A DNA stretch of 45,109 bases. Source: JABWBP01 sp964522165. GTDB taxonomy: Bacteria > Calditrichota > Calditrichia > RBG-13-44-9 > J075. Below, in pieces: positions 1-7,917 of the stretch (position 1 is the first letter of the stretch; every line of letters begins with the position of its first letter). The position numbers were made by a program, and so were the translations under genes. The stretch spans positions 1 through 45,109 of the forward strand of contig CAZFVV010000033.1 of the NCBI GenBank assembly GCA_964522165.1, in the 5' to 3' direction. The notes below the pieces were generated by a model. That model was not told where the DNA came from and did not search any database. It worked only from the letters and a program-made list of their open reading frames with translations.

Positions 1-135
1 GTCTTGGTGTCCTGGTGGCAAACTTTCTTCAATGTCATCCCCAACTGGTAATTGGCATTAATATACCTAAAACAACCCCTGACTTGAGAAAATATTCCTG
101 CCCGGCAGAGCAGGTGGTGATAAGTGTCACAGGAG

Positions 136-214
136 AAAATGTAAAATGCAAAATGCAGAATGAAAAATGCAAAATGAAAGGTTCGTTTGCAATTTACATT
201 TTTCACTTTGCATT
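136..214. repeat. Inverted array of 7-bp units (AAAATGC family)
   Basis: Six consecutive 7-mers of the form AAAATGC/AAAATGT/AGAATGA run from 136 to 177. After a loop of about 15 bp, three inverse units (TTTACAT, TTTTCAC, TTTGCAT) fill 193-213. The last inverse unit touches the stop codon of the TPR gene (TAA on the minus strand at 213-215), so the array forms the 3' boundary of that gene. Positions 1-135 upstream hold nothing I recognise. Confidence 0.8.
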
Positions 215-1361
215 AAATAATGGCTTTGATGAGAGAAAGGAATTCCCGGCCGTCGTTTTCCACTAAGCGAAGATTCTTGGCAGCTTTATCGAAATGGGGA
301 TTGATGCGGGTGGCGTCGCGGAAGTTATCCAATCCTCGCAAAAAATAATGCCGGCACTGCATCAAGTGAACCAGCGCCAGGTATTGCCACAAATCCGGGT
401 AGGAGGGGTTTTTTTGCAGCGCGGCGGACAATTTCTCCTCAAATCCTTTTAGAACCTCCGCATTCATTTCTTCATCCCCGAAAAACAGCCGCAGGTAAAA
501 TTTATAGCCGATGATTTCCGGCGGAATGTGGCGGATGAAATGCTGCTCCCGGTATTTGTGCATCAACGCCAGGGACTTGCGCAAATCCATCTTTCCCAGC
601 GCCTTGTTGATCAGGTAGCTCTGGTTGCGATCTTCCACGTTGCCGTAGTGGTCGATTTTCTTCAGGAGAATCTTCAAAAAATCGGTGCTTTTTTTGAGCT
701 CTTCCTGCTTTTCTTCTAATTTTAAGACCAGGATTCGCTGCAAGATCGCTTCGGAGAGGTTGAAATAGGCCTCGATATAGGCAGGATTGTGTTTCAGCGA
801 CTCTTTAAAATAGTGCAGGGCCTGGCGGAAATTCCGTTTTTCCAGCATGATCAAGCCCAGCAGATTATAGGCGTCCGGGTAACGAAGGTGCTGGTTGGTA
901 AAGGCGGAAAGGATATCCAGGGCCTGGTTGTAGCGTTTTTGCAAATAATAGCAGCGCCCCAGATATACATAACTGCTGTGGCGGTTGGGCTCCAGCTCCA
1001 GCACCCGCTTGAAGTGCTTTTCCGCTTTGTCGAAAATGTGGGTAAAGAGAAAAACCTGCCCGATCTTTTCGTGGGCGGAGGGAGCTTCCTGCGCAAAAAC
1101 GCGTTCGGAGATTTCGAAAAGGTTGTCGATTTCTTCGATAATGGATTGGTGAAATTGGTCCACTACCTGGCGGAGGCGGTTTTCCGGGCCTTTATCCTGT
1201 TCCGAATTCCTGCGTTCGTAGTGATAATGCTCCACGAAGAGCAGGCGGCCCTTTTCAAATACTTCCGTGCGAATGATTCCCTCATCCACTAAGGTAGAGG
1301 TTTGAATATGGAACTCCCGGGAAGCAACGGAAATGTTTTCATTTAATCCGATATCGCCCAT
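213..1361 (-). CDS. Tetratricopeptide-repeat protein
   Basis: 382 aa with no signal peptide, probably cytoplasmic. The first ~90 residues are a unique region. From about residue 115 there are TPR-type helix pairs, for example AEKHFKRVLELEPNRHSSY, YNQALDILSAF and FRQALHYFKESLKHNPAYIEAY. The C-terminal third keeps a looser helical repeat, including a final NFRDATRINPHFDKAAKNL unit. TPR arrays are protein-interaction scaffolds, and no catalytic motif is visible. The N-terminal part (DEGIIRTEVFEKGRLLFVEHYHYE) looks like a small beta-rich domain that could bind another partner. The start at 1361 is the first ATG after the upstream intergenic space. It is transcribed in the same direction as the DUF948 gene 240 bp upstream but is probably a separate unit. 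Specific role unknown. Confidence 0.75.
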   Translation of the reverse strand: MGDIGLNENISVASREFHIQTSTLVDEGIIRTEVFEKGRLLFVEHYHYERRNSEQDKGPENRLRQVVDQFHQSIIEEIDNLFEISERVFAQEAPSAHEKIGQVFLFTHIFDKAEKHFKRVLELEPNRHSSYVYLGRCYYLQKRYNQALDILSAFTNQHLRYPDAYNLLGLIMLEKRNFRQALHYFKESLKHNPAYIEAYFNLSEAILQRILVLKLEEKQEELKKSTDFLKILLKKIDHYGNVEDRNQSYLINKALGKMDLRKSLALMHKYREQHFIRHIPPEIIGYKFYLRLFFGDEEMNAEVLKGFEEKLSAALQKNPSYPDLWQYLALVHLMQCRHYFLRGLDNFRDATRINPHFDKAAKNLRLVENDGREFLSLIKAII

Positions 1362-1603
1362 AATCCTCGATTACCAGGCCTCAAGCACCTTTTACGATAA
1401 ACCCCGGCCACTCCCACCCCACTTTGTACCGCGTGGTTTACGATCTATATTTTCCATTTCATACTTTGCAATCCTTACCTACCATTATCGAATCGCAGAA
1501 TCCAAACCTTGATGGTTATTTAAAACCGGTGGGAAAATATCGCTCTTTCGCAATAAAAAAAATGCGCTCCGCCACTTACTCGAAAATATTGCAGTGGGGA
1601 GCC

Positions 1604-2008
1604 TTAATGCTTGCGCTTTGCACGTTTATGGGAGAGAAAAACGACCAGGAAGGTTTGCACGGCTCTGCTGGCCGCCGATATGAGGTCCACGGTACGCAAT
1701 AGCGGCGATTCGATTTCTCTCTTCACCCGCCTTTGGAAACCGACGATATCGCCCATCGCTCCCCGCACCTGGTCGAACGCCTCGCCTAAGGATTCGGCCT
1801 GGTAGCGCCCGGTTTGCAAAATTGCGGAGAGATTGGCGGAGATCTCGCGCACGTTTACCAGTATATCCGGCAAATCCCGGTCTAACTTTTCCGAAAGATC
1901 CTCCATCTTTTTTATCGTTCGCCGCACCTGGAGAATCGTGGGAATCAGAAAAGCGACCAAAATCAGCAACGCAATACTGGCTATCAGGGTGCTGATTTCC
2001 CAGATCAT
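1604..2008 (-). CDS. DUF948-type membrane-anchored protein
   Basis: 134 aa. One N-terminal transmembrane helix (about residues 7-27, SIALLILVAFLIPTILQV) is followed by a predicted helical/coiled-coil stretch rich in E, D, L and R (TIKKMEDLSEKLDRDLPDIL, then VREISANLSAILQ). This is the layout of DUF948 proteins, often described as general-stress-like proteins and often encoded with a YtxH protein, as here (YtxH gene 100 bp upstream, same strand). Function in the family is poorly defined; an envelope or cell-surface stress role is an inference. A 7-bp-unit repeat separates it from the YtxH gene. The basic tail (SHKRAKRKH) could contact membrane or nucleic acid. Confidence 0.7.
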   Translation of the reverse strand: MIWEISTLIASIALLILVAFLIPTILQVRRTIKKMEDLSEKLDRDLPDILVNVREISANLSAILQTGRYQAESLGEAFDQVRGAMGDIVGFQRRVKREIESPLLRTVDLISAASRAVQTFLVVFLSHKRAKRKH

Positions 2009-2055
2009 TCAACAAGCCTCTTGTTAATTCTCCGTAACCCTTCACGTATTAAGTT

Positions 2056-2096
2056 TTACGCAATACGCTATAGGTAATGCGTATTGCGTATTGAAT
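2056..2096. repeat. Inverted array of 7-bp units (TGCGTAT family)
   Basis: Left arm TTACGCAATACGC (2056 on) and right arm with two TGCGTAT units (2079-2092) are complementary with a short loop. It lies between the DUF948 and YtxH genes, in the middle of what should be one transcript. It belongs to the same 7-bp family as the sites near 18819, 19550, 21594, 25025, 31531 and 41223. Confidence 0.75.
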
Positions 2097-2107
2097 ATAA
2101 GGAACCG

Positions 2108-2503
2108 TTACGCTTCTTTTTCTTTTTTGCCGCCCTTTTCTTCCTTAAAAGCACTCTTGGCGGCGTCCAGCGCGTCTTTCAAACGCCCCTTGCTTCCTTC
2201 GACGGTAGTTTTTCCCTTTTCGATGATGTCGTCAACGATATCTTCCACTTCTTCGGCTTTTTTGCGGGCGTCCACTTCCAGGTCTTTTAGCCGGGTAATT
2301 GCCGAATCATAGGCTCTGCGGGCTTTGGTCATGGACTCTTCGTACTCTTCCCGCGCCCGGTCATACAAATCATCTACTTTTCTGCCGATTTCTTCACGGG
2401 TTTCCTTGCCGCTTTTGGGAGCATATAGCAGGGCGACGATGGCGCCAACGGCTCCGCCAATGAACAATCCTTTCAGAAAATCCAGGGTACGGTGATCAGA
2501 CAT
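2108..2503 (-). CDS. YtxH domain-containing protein
   Basis: 131 aa from the ATG at 2503, chosen because a strong GAGGAGG Shine-Dalgarno lies just upstream; a longer reading frame extends further but lacks such a site. The N-terminus has the YtxH signature: a short glycine-rich membrane helix, FIGGAVGAIVALLYAPKSGKE, with the LLYAPKSGKETR motif. A long highly charged amphipathic helix follows (EEIGRKVDDLYDRAREEYEE) and a lysine-rich tail ends in KKEKEA. The family is associated with general and envelope stress in Firmicutes and many other bacteria, but the molecular role is not established. The downstream partner is the DUF948 protein, a common pairing. Confidence 0.85.
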   Translation of the reverse strand: MSDHRTLDFLKGLFIGGAVGAIVALLYAPKSGKETREEIGRKVDDLYDRAREEYEESMTKARRAYDSAITRLKDLEVDARKKAEEVEDIVDDIIEKGKTTVEGSKGRLKDALDAAKSAFKEEKGGKKEKEA

Positions 2504-2663
2504 GGTTTTTCCTCCTCTCGTTGAATCGGAAGCGTTGAGATTTACAGTTCCCCTCCCCAAACTCCCACAAACTTGCTTCACTAAAATACGATAGTTTTGC
2601 GCTACAATAAACAAAAAAATAAGAATTTATCGCTTCTCCGGGCATTATTTTCGGAGTACGGTT

Positions 2664-3608
2664 TCAAAACGTCCCGAAACGCGCGGCCACGGGGCGGTGG
2701 TCGGAAACCTCGCTCACATAGAGGGAATAGTACTGGTCGAGTTTGAGCACCTGGGTAGTTAAGGGAAGATAGGTGGTATCGATGGAGGTGGTAATAAGGA
2801 TATGATCAATCAGGGAATTAAAGCCTCCTAACAGGTAGGAATACTCGCTGCTGCTCCCGGCAAAGGGCAGGGTCAAAAATTTGTAGCGCAGGGTATCTTC
2901 CAGGAAGGGAAGAAAAACATTGCTGGAAGTGGGATCCTCCAATTCGTCGTTCCAATCCCCGGCGATAACGAAATCGGGATCGCCGCCCGACTGCAATTGC
3001 TGGTCGATGTAGTTTTCTAACTTTTGAATGGAATTTCGGCGGCGAACCTGGCTTTGGGGATTTCCATCCTCGGCTTTCAAGTGCACCACGATGAGGTTAA
3101 AATCGAAGGTGTGGCCGTTTTTACTGGCGCGTAAAGATAGTTGAAAAGGCGGCCGGGAGGCGAAATCATACAAATCATTCACAAACAGGTAGGTTGAATC
3201 GAGCACCTCGATAACGGATTTTTTGAAAATGATCCCGGTTTTGAAGGAAGAGGATTGCTCATTCAGCCGGCCGTCGTACATATTTGCTCCTGCTGCGGCG
3301 TTGAGGCTGTCTATCAGATTTTCAAATTCATACGCGCTATTGATTTCCTGAACCGCGTAGAGATCCACGTCCAGATCCAGAATGATTTCCTTCACGCTGG
3401 TGACGGTCTGGCCGGGGTTACTAATGTTCGGGTTAGGGTTAGGGAAAGTTCGAATGTTCCAACTGGCGATTTCCAGGGTATTTTCCTCTCCGAAGCGGGG
3501 AATATTGATCTTCGGCAGTTCTTCTACCGCATCGGTAGCTTTTTTGGAGCAGGCCGTTAGCAGCAGGGCAAATATGCTGATGATGATAAATTTAACGGAA
3601 ACCGGCAT
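2664..3608 (-). CDS. Endonuclease/exonuclease/phosphatase-family lipoprotein
   Basis: 314 aa. The N-terminus is a lipoprotein signal (hydrophobic stretch FIIISIFALLLTAC, lipobox LTAC with Cys20), so the mature protein is predicted to be membrane-tethered outside the cytoplasm. The rest matches the EEP (DNase I-like) fold: IASWNIRTF near the start of the domain (Asn metal ligand), YAVQEIN (catalytic Glu), VVHLKA, VIAGDWNDEL (Asp/Asn pair) and the closing SDHRPVAARF (catalytic Asp-His). All expected catalytic positions are present, so it should be an active metal-dependent phosphodiesterase or nuclease. The substrate (extracellular DNA, phospholipid or sugar phosphate) cannot be told from sequence. 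It stands alone between the YtxH gene and ndk. Confidence 0.85.
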   Translation of the reverse strand: MPVSVKFIIISIFALLLTACSKKATDAVEELPKINIPRFGEENTLEIASWNIRTFPNPNPNISNPGQTVTSVKEIILDLDVDLYAVQEINSAYEFENLIDSLNAAAGANMYDGRLNEQSSSFKTGIIFKKSVIEVLDSTYLFVNDLYDFASRPPFQLSLRASKNGHTFDFNLIVVHLKAEDGNPQSQVRRRNSIQKLENYIDQQLQSGGDPDFVIAGDWNDELEDPTSSNVFLPFLEDTLRYKFLTLPFAGSSSEYSYLLGGFNSLIDHILITTSIDTTYLPLTTQVLKLDQYYSLYVSEVSDHRPVAARFGTF

Positions 3609-3636
3609 GTTGCCAACCTGTTTTGTGGTTCACAGT

Positions 3637-3665
3637 GAATTGCCAATTATCAATTGCCAATTATT
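3637..3665. repeat. Short AATTGCCAATTA repeat
   Basis: Two copies of AATTGCCAATTA in tandem (about 3638-3664), the second abutting the ndk stop codon (minus strand TAA at 3664-3666). The same family occurs in inverted form at 36341-36373, just ahead of ccoS. Confidence 0.6.
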
Positions 3666-4083
3666 ATCCTACCAAATCCCGGTCGGAAAAGAAGAATTTG
3701 ATTTCCGCCCGGGCGGTATCCGGCCCGTCCGAGGCGTGCACGCAATTGAGCTGGATGCTGCTGCCGAAATCCCGCCGGATGGTTCCCGGGGCGGCGTCCT
3801 TCGGGTTGGTGGCGCCGATGAACTCCCGGTAGGCCTTGATGCAGTTCTCTTTTTCCAGCACCATGGCTACCACCGGGCCGCTGCTCATGTATTCGGTCAG
3901 TTCTCCGTAAAAAGGGCGTTTTTTGTGCACCGCGTAAAACGTCTCCGCATCTTTCCGGGTCATGTGCACCATCCGCAGCGATTTGATGGCAAATCCCGCT
4001 TTTTCGATCCGGGCGATTACCTCGCCGATATGTTTGCCGGAAACGCATTCCGGCTTGATCATGGTGAAGGTGAGTTCTGACAA
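3664..4083 (-). CDS. ndk: Nucleoside diphosphate kinase
   Basis: 139 aa, the usual length for the family. It transfers the gamma-phosphate between nucleoside tri- and diphosphates through a phosphohistidine. Visible family motifs are TFTMIKPECV at the N-terminus, KRPFYGELTEYMSSGPVVAM, GATNPKDAAPGTIRRDF and the active-site box NCVHASD with the catalytic His. The substrate-binding lysine (IKPE) and arginines are in place, so it looks fully functional. It ends at a short repeat that borders the lipoprotein nuclease gene; its upstream neighbour is a toxin-antitoxin pair, so it is probably transcribed on its own. An AGGAG sits about a dozen bases ahead of the ATG, a little far but usable. Confidence 0.95.
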   Translation of the reverse strand: MSELTFTMIKPECVSGKHIGEVIARIEKAGFAIKSLRMVHMTRKDAETFYAVHKKRPFYGELTEYMSSGPVVAMVLEKENCIKAYREFIGATNPKDAAPGTIRRDFGSSIQLNCVHASDGPDTARAEIKFFFSDRDLVG

Positions 4084-4111
4084 GGGGTTTCTCCTGTGCT
4101 GTCTGTTGCGC

Positions 4112-4381
4112 TTATTTTCTTTCGATTTCCTGCAACCGTTGCTCTAACAATAAATTGACCAGGCTTTCGGTGCTTAAACCGCGGGCGCGGGCTATTTTTC
4201 GTACCCGCTCTACCAATTCTTTATCAAGCGAGACCAGGTAACGGCGACGAGCTTGTTCCAAAATTTTGAACTCCTCAACCGGTTCGGTTTGATCCCAATA
4301 ATCCGCCAGGCTGTGAGAATCCCAGAATTCAGCCATTTCCTCGTAGCTGGTAAGCTTTGGTATTTTTTTACCTGCGCCCAT
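4112..4381 (-). CDS. CopG/BrnA-like antitoxin
   Basis: 89 aa from the ATG at 4381. This start is preferred over an upstream in-frame ATG (4417) because AAAGGAAG lies just ahead of it and because it overlaps the toxin frame by 14 bp, the usual brnTA arrangement. The N-terminal half contains the hallmark HSLADYWDQTEPVE. The C-terminal half is a ribbon-helix-helix DNA-binding domain (VSLDKELVERVRKIARARGL, then STESLVNLLLEQRL). Antitoxins of this group bind the toxin through the acidic N-terminal segment and repress their own promoter. Its toxin partner (4368-4652) is interrupted by a stop codon, so this may be an orphan antitoxin in practice. Confidence 0.8.
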   Translation of the reverse strand: MGAGKKIPKLTSYEEMAEFWDSHSLADYWDQTEPVEEFKILEQARRRYLVSLDKELVERVRKIARARGLSTESLVNLLLEQRLQEIERK

Positions 4382-4652
4382 ATAACTTCCTTTCTCTACT
4401 ATCCATGTCACGGGCACTTAAAATCAACGCCTCATGAGTTTACTTATAGACAAAGTAAACGATAACATAACGCCCCGATGCGCTTTGCCCGAGAGCAGCA
4501 TACAAATCTTCCCCTTTTCGATGCCCTTTCTGAACTTTTCGTACTACTGGATCACCGGAAAGTACTTGCTCTACTTCTTCCGGCGTTAATCCATGTTTCC
4601 AGGCGAGTTTATCGATTATCTCGGGGCGCCAGATTATATCAGCAATTTGCAT
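4368..4652 (-). pseudogene. BrnT/DUF4258-like toxin broken by a nonsense codon
   Basis: The frame begins MQIADIIWRPEIIDKLAWKH and continues through HGLTPEEVEQVLSGDP and GRYVIVYFVYK, then meets TAA at 4440-4442 after 70 residues. Reading past that stop in the same frame gives THEALILSARDMDSRERK then LYGRR, which is the normal BrnT C-terminus (ISARDM..RERKLY), ending at a second TAA at 4368-4370. That end overlaps the antitoxin ATG by 14 bp. A single base change therefore appears to have cut off the last ~24 residues, including the conserved Arg-rich strand expected to matter for RNase activity. BrnT toxins are RelE-fold RNases. A sequencing error or mis-assembly near the adjacent gap is the main alternative. 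Confidence 0.75.
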
Positions 4653-4680
4653 CCTGCTCTCTCACGCCATCAATACGGTC

Positions 4681-5711
<1,031 letters not shown>

Positions 5712-5728
5712 GTTCGCCTCTTCTTTTA

Positions 5729-5920
5729 AGGTCATTGATTGTCATTTGCGCTGCGCGCGTCATCCGTGGTCATTTAAGGGTCATCTACGCTGCGCGCGTC
5801 ATTGGTAGTCATTTGCGCTGCGCGCCATTGAATTATGAATGACCAGGAATGACAGCGAAGCGCAATGACGCAAAGCGCAAATGACTACAAATGACAGCGG
5901 AGCGTAATGACGCGAAGCAA
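5729..5920. repeat. Long inverted repeat between sucC and sucD
   Basis: About 190 bp built from phrases such as GTCATTTGCGCTGCGCG on the left (5740-5830) and their inverse, AATGACAGCGAAGCGCAATG and CGCAAAGCGCAAATGAC, on the right (5840-5920). The arms could fold into one long imperfect hairpin. It separates sucC from sucD, genes that are usually directly adjacent or overlapping, and supplies an alternative upstream ATG for sucD. Confidence 0.8.
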
Positions 5921-5925
5921 TTGCC

Positions 5926-7086
5926 TCACCGAATCAAGCTGACCACTTTTCTCGCCGCCTCTTCCAGGGAATTCGCCACCTCAAAGTTCATTCCCGATTC
6001 TTTCAGCAGCACCGCCGCTTCTTCCGCGTTGGTGCCTTCCAGGCGGATTACCATCGGCGCCTTGATCTCGATGGATTTAGCAGCCTCGATAATTCCTTTG
6101 GCTACCCGGTCGCATCGCACGATCCCGCCGAAGATGTTCACCAGCACCGCTTTCACGTGGGGATCGGAGAGCAGGATATGAAAGCCGTTGCGCACCGTAT
6201 CCACGTTCGCGCCGCCGCCCACGTCCAAAAAGTTCGCCGGCATTCCCCCGGCTAATTTGATAATATCCATGGTGGCCATGGCCAGCCCGGCCCCGTTCAC
6301 CATGCAGCCCACGTTGCCGTCCAACTTGATGTAATTCAGATCGTGCTTGTGCGCCTCCACCTCCAGGGGGTCTTCTTCGTGAATGTCGCGCATCCCGGCA
6401 ATGTCTTTGTGGCGGTAGAGGGCGTTGTCGTCGAACCCGATTTTGGCGTCCAACGCCAGCACTTCCCCGGCTTTGGTGACCACCAGGGGATTGATTTCCG
6501 CCAGGGAAGCGTCGCTATCCACAAAAGCATTGTAAAGCGCCAGGATAAACTGGGTGGCGTTTTTGATCTGGTCGCCGCTCAACCCTAATTTGAAGGCCAG
6601 CCGCCGCGCCTGGAAAGGCTGCATGCCCACTTCCGGCTCCACGTATTCCTTGAAAATTTTCTCCGGGGTTTGCGCGGCCACTTTTTCGATCTCCACCCCG
6701 CCCTCGGTGGAGGCCATGATCACTAATTTGGAGACCGAGCGGTCGAGCACGATGCCCAGGTACAATTCCCGGGCAATGTCGATGCCCTTTTCGATGAGCA
6801 CTTTGCGCACTTCTTTGCCTTCCGGGCCGGTCTGGTGGGTCACCAACTTCATGCCGAGCATTTTTTCTGCCAGCCCGCGTGCTTCCGCGGGGCTTTTGGC
6901 GATCTTTACCCCCCCGCCCTTGCCGCGCCCGCCGGCGTGAATTTGCGCTTTCACTACAAATACATTACCGCCTAATTCCTTAGCCGCCTGCTCCGCTTCC
7001 GCGGCGGAAAAGGCCACCTTTCCACCGGGCACTGCCACACCGTACTTCCGCAGGATTTCCTTTGCCTGGTACTCGTGAATGTTCAT
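5926..7086 (-). CDS. sucC: Succinate-CoA ligase (ADP/GDP-forming) beta subunit
   Basis: 386 aa, the usual length. The N-terminal ATP-grasp domain begins MNIHEYQAKEILRKYGVAVP and carries VVKAQIHAGGRGKGGGVK (nucleotide-binding lysine and glycine loop). The central part has AEINPLVVT, with metal-binding Asn and Glu, and DAKIGFDDNALYRH. The C-terminal CoA-ligase part has NGAGLAMATMDIIKLAGG, FLDVGGGA and NIFGGIVRCDRVAKGI. No essential motif is missing. It is the first gene of a sucC-sucD transcript, with GGAG about 10 bp ahead of its ATG. The spacing to sucD is widened by a repeat element. The DUF433/DUF5615 pair lies just upstream on the same strand. Confidence 0.96.
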   Translation of the reverse strand: MNIHEYQAKEILRKYGVAVPGGKVAFSAAEAEQAAKELGGNVFVVKAQIHAGGRGKGGGVKIAKSPAEARGLAEKMLGMKLVTHQTGPEGKEVRKVLIEKGIDIARELYLGIVLDRSVSKLVIMASTEGGVEIEKVAAQTPEKIFKEYVEPEVGMQPFQARRLAFKLGLSGDQIKNATQFILALYNAFVDSDASLAEINPLVVTKAGEVLALDAKIGFDDNALYRHKDIAGMRDIHEEDPLEVEAHKHDLNYIKLDGNVGCMVNGAGLAMATMDIIKLAGGMPANFLDVGGGANVDTVRNGFHILLSDPHVKAVLVNIFGGIVRCDRVAKGIIEAAKSIEIKAPMVIRLEGTNAEEAAVLLKESGMNFEVANSLEEAARKVVSLIR

Positions 7087-7107
7087 GTTTTTTTCTCCAG
7101 TATGATT

Positions 7108-7461
7108 TTATTTCGGATTTTTTATCCGCGTTCGATTCGGTTCAATAACCGTGAAGGCATGTTTCATCTCTTCAAGGTGGTTTTTTATGGCCTGGCAGAC
7201 CAGCTTTGCCTTTGTTTCGCTCTCTAAACCACTCAATCGAACCAGAATTACTCCCCAATTCGTTTTTTTAAACCTGAATACCAATTCTCCGAAGTCTTTA
7301 TCTTCCGTTAACAGAATTGCACTCTCACGATTCGAAAGAGAAAGTATCTCGTCGTCATCCGCTCCCGGAAGAACTTCGCCGATATGGATGACCTCGAAGT
7401 TATTTTCCCGTAGAATCTCCACAATCAAAAAATCCACATTTTCATCCGTGACGATCTTCAT
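7108..7461 (-). CDS. DUF5615 PIN-like toxin candidate
   Basis: 117 aa. The N-terminus MKIVTDENVDFLIVEILREN places an acidic residue pair (DEN) at the end of the first strand, and ILLTEDKDFGELVFR supplies the second acidic cluster. Both are the hallmark of DUF5615, a PIN-like (VapC-related) family. KTNWGVILVRLSGL is the usual following strand. It overlaps the DUF433 gene by one base (TAATG), showing translational coupling. DUF433 and DUF5615 genes are typically paired as a presumed type II toxin-antitoxin module; activity is not proven from sequence. Acidic residues appear intact. Confidence 0.85.
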   Translation of the reverse strand: MKIVTDENVDFLIVEILRENNFEVIHIGEVLPGADDDEILSLSNRESAILLTEDKDFGELVFRFKKTNWGVILVRLSGLESETKAKLVCQAIKNHLEEMKHAFTVIEPNRTRIKNPK

Positions 7462-7691
7462 TATGAAACAATCACCACTTCATTCTTCACTGATTCAGCA
7501 GCAAAAGAGAGACAGGCAAGTATGGTTTCCTTTGTGATCTGCGGATAGGCGTTTAATAATTGCTCAATGGATTCTCCAAGGGATAATTTTTCCAAAATCA
7601 GATCCACCGGAATCCGGGTTCCTTTAATGACCGGTTTCCCCAGCAGTACTTTGGGATTTGTTTCGATATGATTTTTCCAGACGATTTCCAT
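7461..7691 (-). CDS. DUF433 antitoxin candidate
   Basis: 76 aa from ATG 7691, with AAGGTGA a few bases upstream; a GTG three codons earlier is less likely because it lies within that site. The DUF433 signature is complete: NPKVLLGKPVIKGTRIPVDL, LEKLSLGESIEQLLNAYPQI and TKETILACLSFAA. DUF433 proteins carry a helix-turn-helix-like fold and are presumed antitoxins and autoregulators for the DUF5615 partner encoded directly downstream. The stop of a HicB-like frame lies 14 bp upstream, so three antitoxin/toxin-type genes are stacked on one strand here. Confidence 0.85.
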   Translation of the reverse strand: MEIVWKNHIETNPKVLLGKPVIKGTRIPVDLILEKLSLGESIEQLLNAYPQITKETILACLSFAAESVKNEVVIVS

Positions 7692-7705
7692 AGCGTTCAC
7701 CTTAA

Positions 7706-7813
7706 TTATGCGTATAACAATCTCCCTTTCGGTTTAGGAATTTCCCGCTTCAATTGCCTGGCCGTCTCAATCCATTCCTGAACGATGACTTCCACGTTCT
7801 GCAATGCCTCATA
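7706..7813 (-). CDS. HicB-family antitoxin, C-terminal fragment cut by gap
   Basis: Only the last 35 codons are visible before the N run: YEALQNVEVIVQEWIETARQ, then LKREIPKPKGRLLYA and TAA at 7706-7708. This matches the HicB C-terminus (helix rich in E/A, then IP.P.GR..YA). HicB neutralises HicA, a small mRNA interferase. The N-terminal part and any hicA would lie inside the gap, so the module cannot be judged complete or broken. Confidence 0.7.
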   Translation of the reverse strand, partial: YEALQNVEVIVQEWIETARQLKREIPKPKGRLLYA

Positions 7814-7913
7814 NNNNNNNNNNNNNNNNNNNNNNNNNNNNNNNNNNNNNNNNNNNNNNNNNNNNNNNNNNNNNNNNNNNNNNNNNNNNNNNNNNNNNNN
7901 NNNNNNNNNNNNN
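7814..7913. other. 100-N scaffold gap
   Basis: One hundred Ns. Unlike the first gap, the flanks are not duplicates of each other, so real sequence of unknown length is probably missing (the start of a hicB-like gene and the region after arcC). Confidence 0.95.
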
Positions 7914-7917
7914 CGCT

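Noticed and set aside
15..266. 83-aa reading frame at the window start
   Set aside because: It runs through the 7-bp repeat and the end of the TPR gene on the other strand, has no ribosome site and no recognisable domain.
3420..3442. Telomere-like GGGTTA repeats
   Set aside because: They encode the linker PNPNPN of the lipoprotein nuclease in frame; only two to three copies, no chromosome end.
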